A stretch of DNA of 64,000 bases from Drechmeria coniospora (GCF_001625195.1 NC_054391.1:7079157-7143156); one strand, 5' to 3'; shown: positions 1 through 12,452, numbered from the stretch's first letter. The notes: generated by a model not told the origin, from the sequence alone. Program-made: numbers and translations.

Positions 1-1
1 C

Positions 2-985
2 ACCTTCCAGCCTTGTAGCGACAAAGCGTTGTCGAATCACAAAGTCACGGTAGATTCATTCCGCTCTTACAAGATCAATAGTGGCCTTGGCAGTGGAAAA
101 GCTGCCGCCGTTGGAAGATATATTGAGGATGTATACTTCAACGGCAACCCGTGGTATCTCACAACACTCGCCGCCGCAGAGCAACTCTATGACTCCCTCA
201 TTGTCTGGCAGCAGATGGGTTGCATCACCGTCACCGATACTTCGTTGGCATTTTTCCAAGACCTGGTCCCCGATGTTTCCAAGAAAACCTATGCCAGTGA
301 CACCTCTTCCTATGCAGAAATCGTTTCAGCCGTCTCGGCCTACGCGGATGGATTTTTCAACATTGTCGCCAAGTACGCCGGACCCGACGGCTCGCTAGAC
401 GAGCAATTTTCCAGAGATGATGGCCACCCTCTGTCGGCTAGAGATCTGACATGGTCGTATGCATCATTCCTCACCGCCGCCGCCCGCCGAGCTGGTGTTG
501 CACCCCCTACGTGGTCAAACAATAATGCTACCTCGATCCCCAGTGTCTGCTCCGCCACAGCTGCGCTGGGCTCCTACTCGAGTGCTACAGTCACATCGTT
601 TCCTCCCTCTCAGACCCCCAAGGCTGGCGTGCCGCCCGTAACAACCACGCCAAGGCCCTGCCGCACTGCCACTACTGTCGCCGTCACTTTTCGAGAGCGA
701 GCGCAGACAAGATTCGGCCAAACCATAAAGATCGTTGGCAACGTAGCCGCTCTGGGGCACTGGGATACGAAGCGAGCCGTGGCCCTCAACTCGTCCGACT
801 ACACGTCGACAAATCCGTTGTGGAAGACCACGGTGACTCTCATGGCAGGCCAAGCAATCGAGTACAAATACATCAAAGTCGACAAAGACGGCTCGCTCAT
901 TTGGGAGCATGATCCAAATCACACATACACTGTGCCCAAAACCTGCGCTACTACCGCTGTTCGACTGGACAATTGGCAGTCCTGA
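2..985 (+). CDS. Glucoamylase (GH15 + CBM20), 3' part only
   Basis: Secreted exo-1,4-alpha-glucosidase that releases glucose from starch ends. The reading frame is open from the first bases of the window (TFQPCSDKALSNHK), so the 5' part of the gene lies outside. The end of the GH15 catalytic domain is visible: the DEQF motif carries the glutamate matching the catalytic base of Aspergillus glucoamylase, followed by the conserved LSARDLTWSYA stretch. A short Pro/Thr linker of about 20-25 residues (Aspergillus linkers are much longer) leads to a C-terminal CBM20 starch-binding domain of about 105 residues with the expected tryptophans (LGHWDT, LIWEHDPN). The stop is TGA at 983-985. The gene converges on the arginyl-tRNA synthetase gene. 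Family assignment is very secure. Confidence 0.95.
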   Translation, partial: TFQPCSDKALSNHKVTVDSFRSYKINSGLGSGKAAAVGRYIEDVYFNGNPWYLTTLAAAEQLYDSLIVWQQMGCITVTDTSLAFFQDLVPDVSKKTYASDTSSYAEIVSAVSAYADGFFNIVAKYAGPDGSLDEQFSRDDGHPLSARDLTWSYASFLTAAARRAGVAPPTWSNNNATSIPSVCSATAALGSYSSATVTSFPPSQTPKAGVPPVTTTPRPCRTATTVAVTFRERAQTRFGQTIKIVGNVAALGHWDTKRAVALNSSDYTSTNPLWKTTVTLMAGQAIEYKYIKVDKDGSLIWEHDPNHTYTVPKTCATTAVRLDNWQS

Positions 986-1603
986 TTTGGCACGGCGTAT
1001 CCGTCGAGGCGACGAGAAACCTGACGGCCCAATCCCGTGGCAGCTCCAAATTGGGCCGTGCTTTATATCTCGTTTAAGGATTAACTCAAGCGGATTCTGA
1101 ACGACTCCTATTTGCACTGCACTCTCTGCGAAAACGAATGCATGGCTTGGAGATCATCTCGTCGAGGACTGAATGAACACCTATGAAGTGCTGTCGCGGT
1201 GCAGTGCTTGCACTCGTCACCTAGTTTTCATTTCTGACAAGTCGAACTACAATGTGCTACATACGAATGGGATTATAGACGGGAAAATTTGCACGGAACC
1301 AAGGCTGGATGTATTTATAGCCTACGGGTGCATGGAATGCGTCGGCACACAGCAGCCAAGTTTCAGCCTATAGGGCTTTATGATGTGATCGAAACTGAAT
1401 GATAGAATCCCAAATGTCCTTTCATCCTCCGGAAGAGGCATGATTCAATAAAGACTTTTAAGATATAATTCTTGATTTGAACACTCCCATAATGCGACGA
1501 CATGCAGGGAGCTCAATGCGCCCCATGGTCGTCGGCCTGTGCCGACTTGCATATCCCCAACGAGGTGTCATCAAAGCCAGTGCAGCCATCCTTCGGGGTT
1601 TAA
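986..1603. other. Convergent intergenic region
   Basis: This 618-bp stretch lies between the stop codons of the glucoamylase and the arginyl-tRNA synthetase. An AATAAA hexamer at 1447-1452 (+ strand) could help 3'-end formation. The longest open frame here (1173-1373) has no recognisable content. No gene is seen. Confidence 0.6.
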
Positions 1604-4208
1604 TCACATCCTGTCCAGTGGGCTCAGGCCAAGTAGAACCATGGCGTTGCGAAGGACGATCCTCGCCGAGTCGTAAAGGGCCATGCGGGCCTTCATCACC
1701 TCAACTTCGCTGCCAACAATCCGGAGATGGCCATAGCTTGTGCTCAGAACGTGGGTCATCTTGAATAGATATCTGCAATACTGTTAGCATCGTATTGGAC
1801 AGTTGTTGGATGGGCTATAACTACGTGAGAATAGTGGTCGGCTCGAGTGTTCGGAGTGTGTTCGAGACCACATCTGGCCATTGGCTCACGACACGAAGCA
1901 GATTGATGGCCATGGGCTCCGTGAGCAACGACAGATCCGCCGAAGCAATGTCGGCTTCAGAGAGGCCGGCCTTTCTGGTGATGGAGCAGAGACGGGCATG
2001 GGCGTATTGCAGGTACTGTCGCTTGTAAGAAAACGTGTGCTGGATCTCGTGAGGTTCGAACCTACCGGGCCGGTGTCACCCTCGAAGCTAGTCATCCTCT
2101 GCAGATCGAAAGTATAGTTGTTTATCCTGCTTCAATTAGCTTTTTCCGAAAATTGCGAGCCAAAGGGCAGTTCGAGCTTACCGTTTGCCCAGCATGTCTT
2201 GGACCATGACGCTGACTACAGGTTAGCTGCTGAACAGCACCAGAATTATATATTGGGCAGGTGCGTACGAAGAGATGCCAAGGATATCGGCGGTCTTGAC
2301 AGGGTTCCCGACTTGCTTGTACTTGTCGTCGTTCTTCTTCATGGTCTCGTGCATGTGGTCTCCAACATCACGAAGAATGTCCTGCGGCGGAATTAGTCTG
2401 TGTCTTGAAATGACAACACATTGCCTCTTCTGGGGACGCATGCGTGTGGGGTATCTAACATCAAGAAACTTGACGGTGCCTACACGTTCGACCATGGTTA
2501 GCCATCATGTTCTCGTCAAAGGAGGTTATCGACTAACCTTTCCTGGTGCTCATGCCCAACACCAGCCCGAAATTGATATGCTGGCACTTGGCAGCAATGT
2601 CCTTGTGTCCCATCATATCAACGACCTGTGCATTGTGAGCGAGGGTTTCCCACTATCCCTTGGGGGATCGTGTTACCTTGAAGAACTGCTTGACATGAAG
2701 GTCCTGCTCTGAGGCAATGACATAGATCATGTGGTCAAAGTTGTACCGCTTTTCACGGTTCAAAAGCTCGGAGATGTCTCGTGTCAGATATCTGTGGAAC
2801 GATTAGCATGTACGGCCCCGTAATATACGCGTGCCTCTGCCTTACAGAGCAGTGCCATCCTTCTTGCGCAGGATAGCTTTGCCGAGCTGCTTGCCCTCTT
2901 TGCCAGACAGGTTTTTGACGAAATCGATGAGGAGGGCGCCATCGTGCTCCTCAGCCAGGCCCATCTCCTTCATCTTGTTGGCAGCGTCTTGCATGTCGTC
3001 TTCGGAGACCTTGCTCTCGCCGGAGTATTCGTCGAAATGGATATTCAACCGGGCATATGTCTCCTTGTATCGCTTGATGCTGAAGTCACGGAACCGTCGC
3101 CAGAGAGCGAGGGCCTGCTCATCACCCTCTGTCATCTTCTTGAAGTACTTGCGGGCTTGCTCATCCAACCCTTCATCCATGAGCTTCTTGGCCTCGTCCT
3201 CTTTGCCTGCCGCTTTGAGCTTGTCGGCCTCATCCTTCTGATCTGCTACGTCCCTGCTGATCTTCACGTATACGTGGAAGAGGTGGTTGATGGGATCACG
3301 CTCGAGATCCGCCTCGTTGCCGTACTTTTCAAACCCCAGAGCCAGGACACCGTACTGCTTGCCCCAGTCGCCCAAGTAGTTGATGGTGACGACGTCCCAG
3401 CCGGCACTCTTGTAGAGGTTAGAAATAAATCCACCAATGATTGTGCTTCGCAGATGGCCGGCGTGAAAGGGCTTTGCTATGTTGGGACTCGAAAACTCGA
3501 CAATCATCCGTTTCCTGCCCTTGGACGCATCGTTCTGGTCCTTGAGGCCGACGGCCTGGTTGGAGCCAAAGTCCGACCTGTGGGACAGCGCCATCGGAAT
3601 GACCGTGTTGGCAAGGGGTCCGGGCTTGAAGAAGAACGGGATGAAGGGGCCGCTCTGCACAGGCTTCTCGACGAGGGGCGAGCCAGGCCACTGTAGAGGC
3701 ATCTGTCAGAATAACATCAACTCGTCGAGGATGGTGTCCCCCAAACCTTGTCCAGCCATTCCTTGCCTAGTGCATCAGGCTTACCCTTGACCCGAAGGGC
3801 GGGGATGGCGAGCATCAAGTCACCCTTGTCCAGAGTGGCAGTCCATTGCAAGGCAGGGTAGATGATCGAATGATCAACGCCGGTGATGTCGTGCAGGATC
3901 GAAGTAATGTGGGATCGGTAGATGTCGACAGGGTTGATGTCCGGGAAGCAGCTGGGATACCTGTCAAGAAGCGGCAAGTGCTCAAACTTCTTCGCGAGGC
4001 CATCGAATGACGCGTCGCTGGCCATTTTTGCAAGCTGCCTTCCGCAGTGGTAGTGGTGGTTGTGATGGTGGTTGTGATGGTGGTAGTGGTGGTGGTGGGG
4101 TGTGAAGCTCAAAGGTTGGCGGGGTGGTAGAAAATGGCGGGGAAAAGAAATGAGGAGGGTCCGACGAAGAGGCAGGGTGAGCAAGGAGCGGGCGGTTGAA
4201 GTTGGCAT
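1604..4208 (-). CDS. Arginyl-tRNA synthetase, 10 exons, possible dual-targeted start
   Basis: Class I aminoacyl-tRNA synthetase charging tRNA-Arg. Exons by splice site and frame (minus strand): 4208/4025-3747, 3690-2846, 2791-2677, 2625-2538, 2479-2460, 2381-2269, 2211-2182, 2126-2066, 2015-1825, 1772-1604. From the ATG at 4025 this gives 636 residues, the usual cytosolic length. The HIGH-type signature is PNIAKPFHAGHLRS, and the C-terminus is SARIVLRNAMVLLGLSPLDRM. An in-frame ATG at 4208 adds 61 residues: an Arg/Ser/Thr/Leu-rich, acid-free start like a mitochondrial presequence, then a His/Tyr-rich run from a microsatellite (about 4047-4105). I infer that the two starts could give mitochondrial and cytosolic forms. 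Exons of 20 and 30 nt are unusually small. The enzyme identity is certain; the use of the upstream start is not. Confidence 0.93.
4047..4105. repeat. Trinucleotide-like microsatellite (GGT/GTG-rich)
   Basis: Imperfect GTGGT/GATGGTGGTT repeats lie just upstream of the arginyl-tRNA synthetase ATG at 4025. On the minus strand, in frame with the upstream ATG at 4208, they encode a His/Tyr/Asn-rich run. Length variation here would alter the spacer between a putative presequence and the enzyme. Confidence 0.8.
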
Positions 4209-4751
4209 AAACCCGGTCGGCCTGGGGTGGTGGTAGTGGAAGAGCGTTTGTGTGCGCGCGTTTGGGGGGGGGGGTTTGCTGCCTTGTCGACGTCCTCGGA
4301 AAAAGAATCCTGGATGACTCCAAGCCCATCTCCCCTGCATCTACGGTGTACAGTACGGAGTACAGTACCAGTACGGAGTACATTCACCGAGTACGGAGTA
4401 CATGCGCTGAAATCTTAACGTGCCCCGCGGGCCGAACTTCCTCCGTTGCACCCACCGACAGACTTGGTCAACTTCACTTCCGCCGACCAAAAACCAGCAG
4501 CTATCCCCAACTCCCTCTGGAACACCATCTGCAATCTCCTTTGGCGCGACCTCTATTGCTCTTCATCACCAGATCATACAGCAATTTTGTTCTGGTTTCA
4601 ACCATCGATCAATATCACGACCAAAAGGGCATGCAACTGTTTACTTCAATCCCTTGGGGTGTCAACATTTCATTCATTCAGTGATAATACATCAAACGCG
4701 CTGTGCTGTGCTGTGCTGTGCTGTCTTCCACCATACCTGTCCCTCGTCATT
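4209..4751. other. Intergenic: synthetase promoter and NRPS 3' flank
   Basis: No gene is seen. Three TACGGAGTA nonamers occur at 4354-4362, 4372-4380 and 4392-4400, the first of many such motifs in this window. There is also a short TGTGC run near 4700-4722 and a G-tract at about 4263-4273. Confidence 0.6.
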
Positions 4752-7700
4752 TTACAATCCTGATCTTCTAAAGCCACCGCCCATCGTCATCATCCCTGCT
4801 CCCGTGGCGACATTTCCTGGCCCCGGGAGAAAGCCGACCTTGGCTAAGAACTCGGCGCTTTTCACGACGGCGACCCTCAGCTTCAGTGGCGTCTCGCGCC
4901 TCTCGCTTTCAGTTCCTTGCTCCTCATCCTGCGCTTCCTGGTTGTCCAGCATGTGTGCCAGTGGCCACAAGGGATGCGATTCCCTGGAAATGTCCAGGTC
5001 ACCACGGACAGCAGCGAGCCAGTCTTGTGCGTCTCGGCCCTCGAGCCGGTAGCCCATCCGTTCAAGGATGGCCCAGAGTTCACCCCATGTCATCCCATCC
5101 GTCACTTCCGTCACTATGCCGGCCGGCCCCTTCTGGCTTCTCTTGTCGAAAACGGCGCCGATTATTGTTGCTGCCATGGTCGTCGCGTCGGATAGACAGA
5201 CCCAGGCATCTGCCTGGCTGGCGTTGTACGCCCCAACCCGGATGCACGTTGCCGCCAGGCGCCAGATGTAGTCGTCAATATTTGCCACCCCTTCGGTTGG
5301 AGTTCCGATTACGAGGCCTGGGATTACAATGGAGAACCGGTTTGGCCCAGGGAAAGAGGCGCAACGCTGCGCAGCCCTCCGAACGACCGCCTCGGACACA
5401 AACTTGGTCTGGCTGTATCCGACTGCATCGGGCGCAGATAATTCTCTTGCCACATCCTCTTCCAGCTCTTCTGATGGACCCCTCTCGCGGCCGCCGGAAA
5501 TGTAGGCGAACCTCACATGCTTCGAGGCCACCGCGACGGCGAGGAGCTCCATCGTTGAGCTGACATTGGCTGCTTCCAATGCCGAGAAGCTCTTCGACCA
5601 GTGAACCGCAGCGCCGTTATGAATGATAATATCGATCTCTCCGCTCTCCAGATAGCCCCAGCGCGTTTTATCCAGTCCCAGATGCGGAAGTGACAGATCA
5701 CCTGGCCAGACTTCCAACTTCTCACCATGGAAATTTGTCCACCAGTCGGCCTTCTCTGCTGAGTCGATGGTACGCTTTCTGGCCGCAGCGTCCGATTCCG
5801 CTCGCACGATGGAGATGACGCGACCGACAAGGCGATGCTCCAGTAGCTGACGGAGGATCTGAGTGCCAATGTAACCGCTGGCGCCCGTGAGCAGCACAGT
5901 CATCTGATGCTTCGGGTTTGGCTCAATTCTCCCATCAACATCCACGGACTCACTGGTGGCTTGCTGAATGAAAGCAATTTTAGCATCATGCCGACGGATT
6001 TCGGCCATGATGTCGACAGAAACCCGGTCCGATGAGGACGTTGTGTCAGTGTGTGCAGGGGGTTTCGAACTCTGGCTTTGCGCCTCCGACACAAAACTCG
6101 CCACTTTCCGAATGCTAGTATCCTTGTGCATGAGAAACTGCATCGGAACCTGGACTTGGAACTGCTTCGATATGAAGAACATGAGCGACATCATGTTTAA
6201 TGAGTCGAGACCAGACGACTGGAGCACGAGATCGTCGAAGCTCCTGTCGTCGTTCAACCTTCCTCCACTGCCCTGTCTCGCAGGAAGCATGGAGTGTATC
6301 ATTCCAGCTAACGCGAATGCTGGCTGCTCGCTGTTCTGTATTTTGATAGCTTTTGCCGGTTCGGATAGAGTCTCGTTGGGGTCCAAAATTTCTGCCTCCG
6401 CCGCAGAAGACTCTTGCAGCCGGGCTGTTATGAGCCGTCGGTCGACCTTGCCTGAGGAGTTCAAAGGCATAGGGCTTCCCTTGCCAAATAGATCTGTTAC
6501 TTTCAGCCAGCGAGTTGGAATCATGCTGCTCGGAAGCTTGGAAGCCAACTCCGTTTCCATCCGAGATCTAATCGACTCGCTATCCATGCACTCTATCGAC
6601 AACTCGACCACAGCAGTTAATTGCTTCTTGAAGGGACCATCCACTGGATAGAAAATGGCGCATCCAGCGATACCGTTGCAGGTTGCAACATGGCTTTCGA
6701 TATCGCCAAGTTCAACCCGTTGTCCTACATTTCAACAGTTAGTACCGCGATTGACCTGAACGAGGTTGAGCATTGATGCAACATACCATGGAGCTTGACC
6801 TGCAAATCCTTTCGCCCGACATAGATTATTGCTCCACTGCTGTTTCGGAAGCACAGATCCCCAGTCTTGTACATTCGTCTCGGACTGGGGGAGTTTCGCA
6901 ACGGTTTCGCCCATTTCGGATCTGTGATAAACGACAGATCTGTCTTGCGTTGATCTTTGAAATATCCACTGGCCAGTATTGGTCCCTCAAGCAAGAGTTC
7001 GCCTGTTTCTCCATCGGGGACAATTCGATCGTGGTCATCCGCATCCACAAGCCAAGCTTGACAACCCATCGGAAAACCGACGGTTCGCGGATCAAGACCT
7101 TCGCTATACCTTTGGCAGAGGACCGTCCCTGCGCCTTCTGCGGGTCCATAAACGTTGAATACCCGCACACCACTCTGATGCCATTTCGACAAAAGAACAG
7201 TGTCTGGCGCCTCTCCGCCGAGATCCAGTGTTTCCAAGCATTGAACGTCGATCGGTGAAAGGAGTCTGGCGACCGAAGGTGTGAGGATCGCCCAGTCGAC
7301 CTTGGCTCGCCTCATGAAACCAGATAGGTCTTCCATTCGTTCCTCGTCACCCGCAACACAGATCGTTCCACCACGAAGCAGGACGACGAGCGTCTCGTTG
7401 AGGCTGGCATCGAAGGTGTATGAAGAGAATTGCAGCACGCGTTTCCGTGGCACAAGCTTCAGGGCTTCACCATATGCCGCAGCACTGGATGCCAACGCTG
7501 AATGACTGATCATGACACCTTTCGGTTGGCCCGTCGAACCGCTGGTGAATATCATATACGCTAGATCGCTGGGAGACACGCGAGGTAGCTGGTTTGATGG
7601 CGTCTCCGGAAGATTGCCAATGAATGTGCCGTCCACAACGACACGTCTTAAGGACATACCGAACTCCCTTTTCTTATCCTGGAGGCAAGACGTCAGAATG

Positions 7701-10700
7701 TAATGTGGCTCCACTTGAGCTAGCAGATCTTGCAGCCTCTGCAACGGTTGGGTTGGGTCAAGCAGAACGAACGCAGCCCCGGATTTCAGAGTTGCAAGCA
7801 TCGAAACGACGGTCCATACCGACTTCTCGAAGCAAAGAGGCACTATTTCCCCCTTTCCGACCCCGAGGGATATCAAGTGTGCTGCTAGACGTGTCGACAG
7901 CCTGTTCAGGGCATCGTATGACAGGGACATCTCCGAAGAACAGAGCGCTTCTTCTGGACCTTGCTGTCGGGTAATGGTGGCGATGAGATCATGAATGGTG
8001 GCTTCAACAGCGACCACAGCCTCGTCAACTTCAACGCCTCCAAACTCTGATGCGCATACCGCAGCCTGGCTGAAACGTTTGGCAAGCTCCAGGTCCGCCA
8101 GTCGAGTAGAGGATGACTCGGAGAGCTGCAGCAATTGACCAATTGCCTCTTTGAACATGGACATGGCGTCAACCACAACTTCACGGCCTACCACCGAGTC
8201 ATCGAATACAACGTCGAGCTCCATCTGCTCCAGACCCAGCCAGACCTGGCACAGGAGAGGCACCGTGGCATCTTCTCCTCGGTGCGCAGGTTTTCCGAGT
8301 GGCGAGGCCTGCTCACTCCACACAGCTTCAGATTGGATCACGAGCATATTCTGAAAGTCACAGCCTCTCTTCGTATGCTCATTGATGGCCCTGATGGCTT
8401 TGAGACCCGTCTGCTCGTATGGAATCAGGCCAGTCAAGTAGTCCTGAACCTTGTGGAGAAAGTCTGTCGCTCGTGTCTCTGCCGCCAGCTTGAGTCGAAT
8501 CGGCACTGTGGCGAGCGTCGGTCCATCCATATTTTCTATGCATCCGACGGAAGCGTTGCGTCCAGAAATTGTGGCGCCAAAGAGGACATCGTCTGTCTTG
8601 GAGTAACGACCGATCATGATGGCCCATGCAGCTTGTACAATGGTCGACATGGTCAGTCCCGAAGTCTGCAGCAGCTCGCATCTCGTAGGAAGGTCAAGAT
8701 GGTCCTTGATGCTGGCTCGAGCCAGAGATGTGTGCTCGAGGTTTGCCGGAGCTGGAAAGGTAGACGGGGCGACGCCGTCCATCGTTTCCCTCCAGTATCT
8801 TGTGGTGCGGCCTTGATCCAAGTTGCGTGTATGTGCAATAAATGTGCGGAAATCGGCCACTGGCTCCACGGGATTCCCTTGGTACAGGGTATTGACACGA
8901 TTGCAAATAAGCTGGACCGACCATGCATCATATAGCATGTGATGCATGGTCCAGACAAAATACATCGTCTTGTCGTTGTCAACAGCCACAGCAAACCTGT
9001 TAAATGGCGATCCAGGGTGCATGGGCTCAGCTTGATCATCTCTAAGGTACGCCTTCAGATCTTGTGATACGGACCATGGCATCTCCTCCTTGATGACAAC
9101 TTGGATAGATCCAGCCGTTGTGGTTCTTGCAAATCTTGTTCGCAGGATCGATGAACCTTTCCAAACCGCGACCCAGGTTTTCTTTAATCTCGCAATATCG
9201 ACATTCGACGGCAATTTGTGGATGAACCTGCCCACGCAAACTCCGGCGTGGATCGTATTCGCGATCACCATGTCCTCCTGCATCTGCGTGCAGGGGTAGA
9301 TATCCTCGACCATAGCCGGTTCAACGCTGCACTGAAAGGCCACCTCTTGTCGCAGCAGCGAAATCGTGCCTTCGACAAGACTGAAAGGCTCTATTTTCTC
9401 CACGGTTGTTGAATTCTCATCGCTGCGGGACTTTTGGAGCACCGTTGCCATATCCCGCAAAATGGCACTGGCCGCGATGGAGGCCACGGAAACGTGAACA
9501 CCGGCTCCACGGCAGGCAGCCACGACTTTGATGAGACCGATAGAATCACCTCCAAGCTTAAAGAACTCGTCATGCAACAGAATCGTGCTCTCGGGGAGCT
9601 CGAGAACATCGGCCCAGACTTTGCGGAGCAATCGCTCATCGGCCGTCAAACAAGTGGAGTGAGATGAGCATTCCGCACTCTCCGCGCTTGTGGACGGGGT
9701 GCCTGTGCCGTCTTGACCATCGTCCGTGGTGTATGATGACACCGAGCTCGGGGTCTTTGAAGTATGGTTGACTTTGAAATCTTTGACAAGATCCGTCGAG
9801 TTGCTGGTTAGAGTCTGAAAGCTCCTTAGCTCGCTTATTGACAGAGAATTGCCAGCTTGTCGCAGCGCCTTACGATCCGTCTTTCCAGAAGTTGTTCGCG
9901 GGAGAGCTCCACAGGGGAACACCACACTGGGAATCATGTACTCTGGGACGACGCTTGTCATCTTCTCTTTTATATCCATTGTCCTCGCAAGAATACGAAG
10001 GCTTGCTGGATGCTGTCTGTCGAGGATGACCTCTTTCGTGGCAACTTCTGCCGTTCCGACGAAAGCCGCGATCACCGTCGTGCCTCTGTTGGAAGGTTGT
10101 ATGGGTTCAACAACGAGATCAAACTCGAAGCCCTTGCCATGTTCTCCAAGCACAGCCTTGGCCTGCTGTTCGATTTCTCCCAACTCGATCCGTTGTCCGT
10201 TGATTTTCACCTGGCTGTCTTTGCGACCGAGGAACTCCAGGGTTCCGTCGAGATTCATTCTTCCGAGATCGCCAGTCTTGTAAAACCGCGATGATCCTCC
10301 GGCAATCATCTGGAGAAAACTGGCATTATCGCCGAAGACTGCGGCCGTCTTGGCCTCGTTTCCAAGATAGCCTCTGGCGACTCCCGGTCCTTCGATGACG
10401 ATCTCGCCAACGGTATTGAATGGTTGGATCCGATCGCCTTGCTCGTTCAAAATCCAGACAGCGCAGTTTCGGGGTCTGCCGAGCGGGATTTCCTGGCGGC
10501 CTCTGGAGATTGGGTCGCTGGTAACGGCGGCAACGGAGGCCTCCGTTGGACCATACACATTCACCAACTTTGCGTGATCTGCCCAGATATCGACCACATC
10601 CCTCGACAAGGCCTCGCCCCCACAGCATAGGACTTCAAGTTGAGGCACATCCTCGGGACGAATGAGTTTGGCAACTGTTGGCGTCAGGAAGGCCCAGTTG

Positions 10701-12452
10701 ACGTTGAGTTCGACCATGCACTTTGCAATATTGTCCAAGCGGTCGGATTCTGAAGGGATGCAGATGCAACCACCGGCCATTAGTGTCATGAAGATCTCCA
10801 TGACGGAGGCATCAAATGCAGGCGATGCAAAATGAAGAGAGCGACGATTAGGAGTCGACAAGTAGAGCGGGTCGAGCAGGCCGGCAGAAGAGGAGCAAAA
10901 GCTGGCGTGACTGACCACAACACCCTTGGGCTTGCCTGTCGATCCGCTCGTGAACATGACATACAGCGCATTATCGGCATTGACCGTGTTCGGCAAAGTA
11001 TCGAAATGTCCTGGAGGTTTTGATGCGAGGCGAGAAAGCAGCCTTTCATTCAAGACGACTTCGCGAACGACAGGCGCGAGTTTGCCTTGATTCAGTGCTG
11101 AGGAGATGGCGAGAGGAGCCTTGACATCAGCAACCATGGCATGGAGGCGTGAGAGGGGCGCTCTAGAATCCAAAGGCACAATGGCACCTCCCGCTTTGGC
11201 AACGGCGAGCATGGAGACAATGGCAAGTTTCGACTTCTCGAAGATGATGGGCACAAAGACTTCGGGGCCAACTCCCAGTTGGACAAGATAATCCGCGAGA
11301 TGACTGCTCTCCGAATCGAGCTCGGCGTATGTCAGCATGCCGTCCCAAGCGTCGACAGCGGGAGCATCTCGATGCGCTGCAGCATGGCTGGCAATGATGC
11401 GGTGCAGGAGAGCGTCCAGCTTTGGTTGCATTCTGTCGCAATTAGCACCACTCGCAATACCGTCAAGTCTTGGGGGCAACGTACGGACGGTTCAGACGAG
11501 TCATGGCGCGCTGAGTAACGGGCCCAACTATCTCCAAATCCACCAGCCGTAGGTTGGCTGTGTTAGGTTCCGACATCTGCCACACAATGTGCTCAAGACT
11601 GCTCAAGAGATGCCGCACCAAGGCACTTTGAAGGATGCTGTCGTCAAAGCATGCTGACAGCGCGAGCTCGGTTCCTGTTTCGTCGGCCGAACACTTCAGA
11701 ATCAATGGGTACTCTCTGAGTAGTATTCCCGAGGATGGTGAGGCTGCGCTTCGGAAATCGATTGCCGACGCGGGGAAACCGGACGGCCGGCTATCGTCCT
11801 TGTCATGAGATGGACCGAGGTCGGTGTCATGATTCTGAAATCTCAGTTGCCTGATGGACGCAACAAGGTCTCTGCGGACGTCTGAGATGCATCTTTGACG
11901 GTCCACCAACAGTTGGATGGAACATGGCATGGGCTGAGAGCTTGAAACGCACAAGCTGAGTGCCACATTGAGGCTATCCTGCTGATGAGAGACCACCAAT
12001 GCCCATGCGGCCGAGACCAATGTGACGAGGTCATTGTGCGTCAGCAATGGCGATGCGCTGATATCGCAACTTCCTCCATCAAGTCGACAGTACGGTTTCT
12101 TGTTGACACATTCATTCCGTGGGCGTTGCAATGGTGCAGGAGGCGTGCCATGTTGCCGACCTTTCCTGATGCCCACATTCTGTCGTCTTGACGTTGGGGT
12201 TTCGTCTTGATCAGCATAGCTGCTCTCATCTGCACGCGGGTTGTTGCCACATCCAGGCTCGCGAGAGCCGTTGAACTGATGTGGCTGTACTGAAAAGGAT
12301 TTGGGAAGACCCGGTATGTCGAAGGCAAATGGGCTCTCGATGACCACGTGTTGGGCGTCACTTCCAGACTCGTCGACAGGTATCCCTTGCTGTGAATCGA
12401 ACTCAAACTTGACCGACTTGAGTCTCGGGACCCAGGAGCTTTGGATGGCCAT
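4752..12452 (-). CDS. Nonribosomal peptide synthetase, (C)-A-T-C-A-T-reductase
   Basis: Three exons, 12452-11485, 11432-6787 and 6724-4752, give 2,528 residues. Order: residues 1-322 resemble the C-terminal half of a condensation domain (AAWALVVS, YPL-like and LRLVDLEI segments, no HHxxxDG). A1 is about 335-845 (FTSGSTGKPKG, GPTE, YKTGDLG, SGKTDRKALR). T1 has LGGDS near 949. The complete C domain has HHMLYDAWS near 1153. A2 is about 1460-1975 (FTSGSTGQPKG, a variant GPAE, YKTGDLC, SGKVDRR). T2 has GLDSLN near 2046. A thioester reductase starts at TGASGYIGT near 2150, with YSQTK near 2308. By eye the pocket residues read D-A-M-F-C-G-V-V-A-K for A1 and D-A-N-I-D-G-V-G-T-K for A2. Product release as an aldehyde or cyclised product is inferred from the reductase; substrates are unassigned. 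No methyltransferase insert and no neighbouring tailoring gene are seen. The layout recalls peramine-type synthetases such as PerA. Confidence 0.93.

Noticed and set aside
2049..2072. GGTTCGAACC motif resembling a tRNA T-arm
   Set aside because: It lies in an arginyl-tRNA synthetase intron; no matching acceptor stem or D-arm is found around it.
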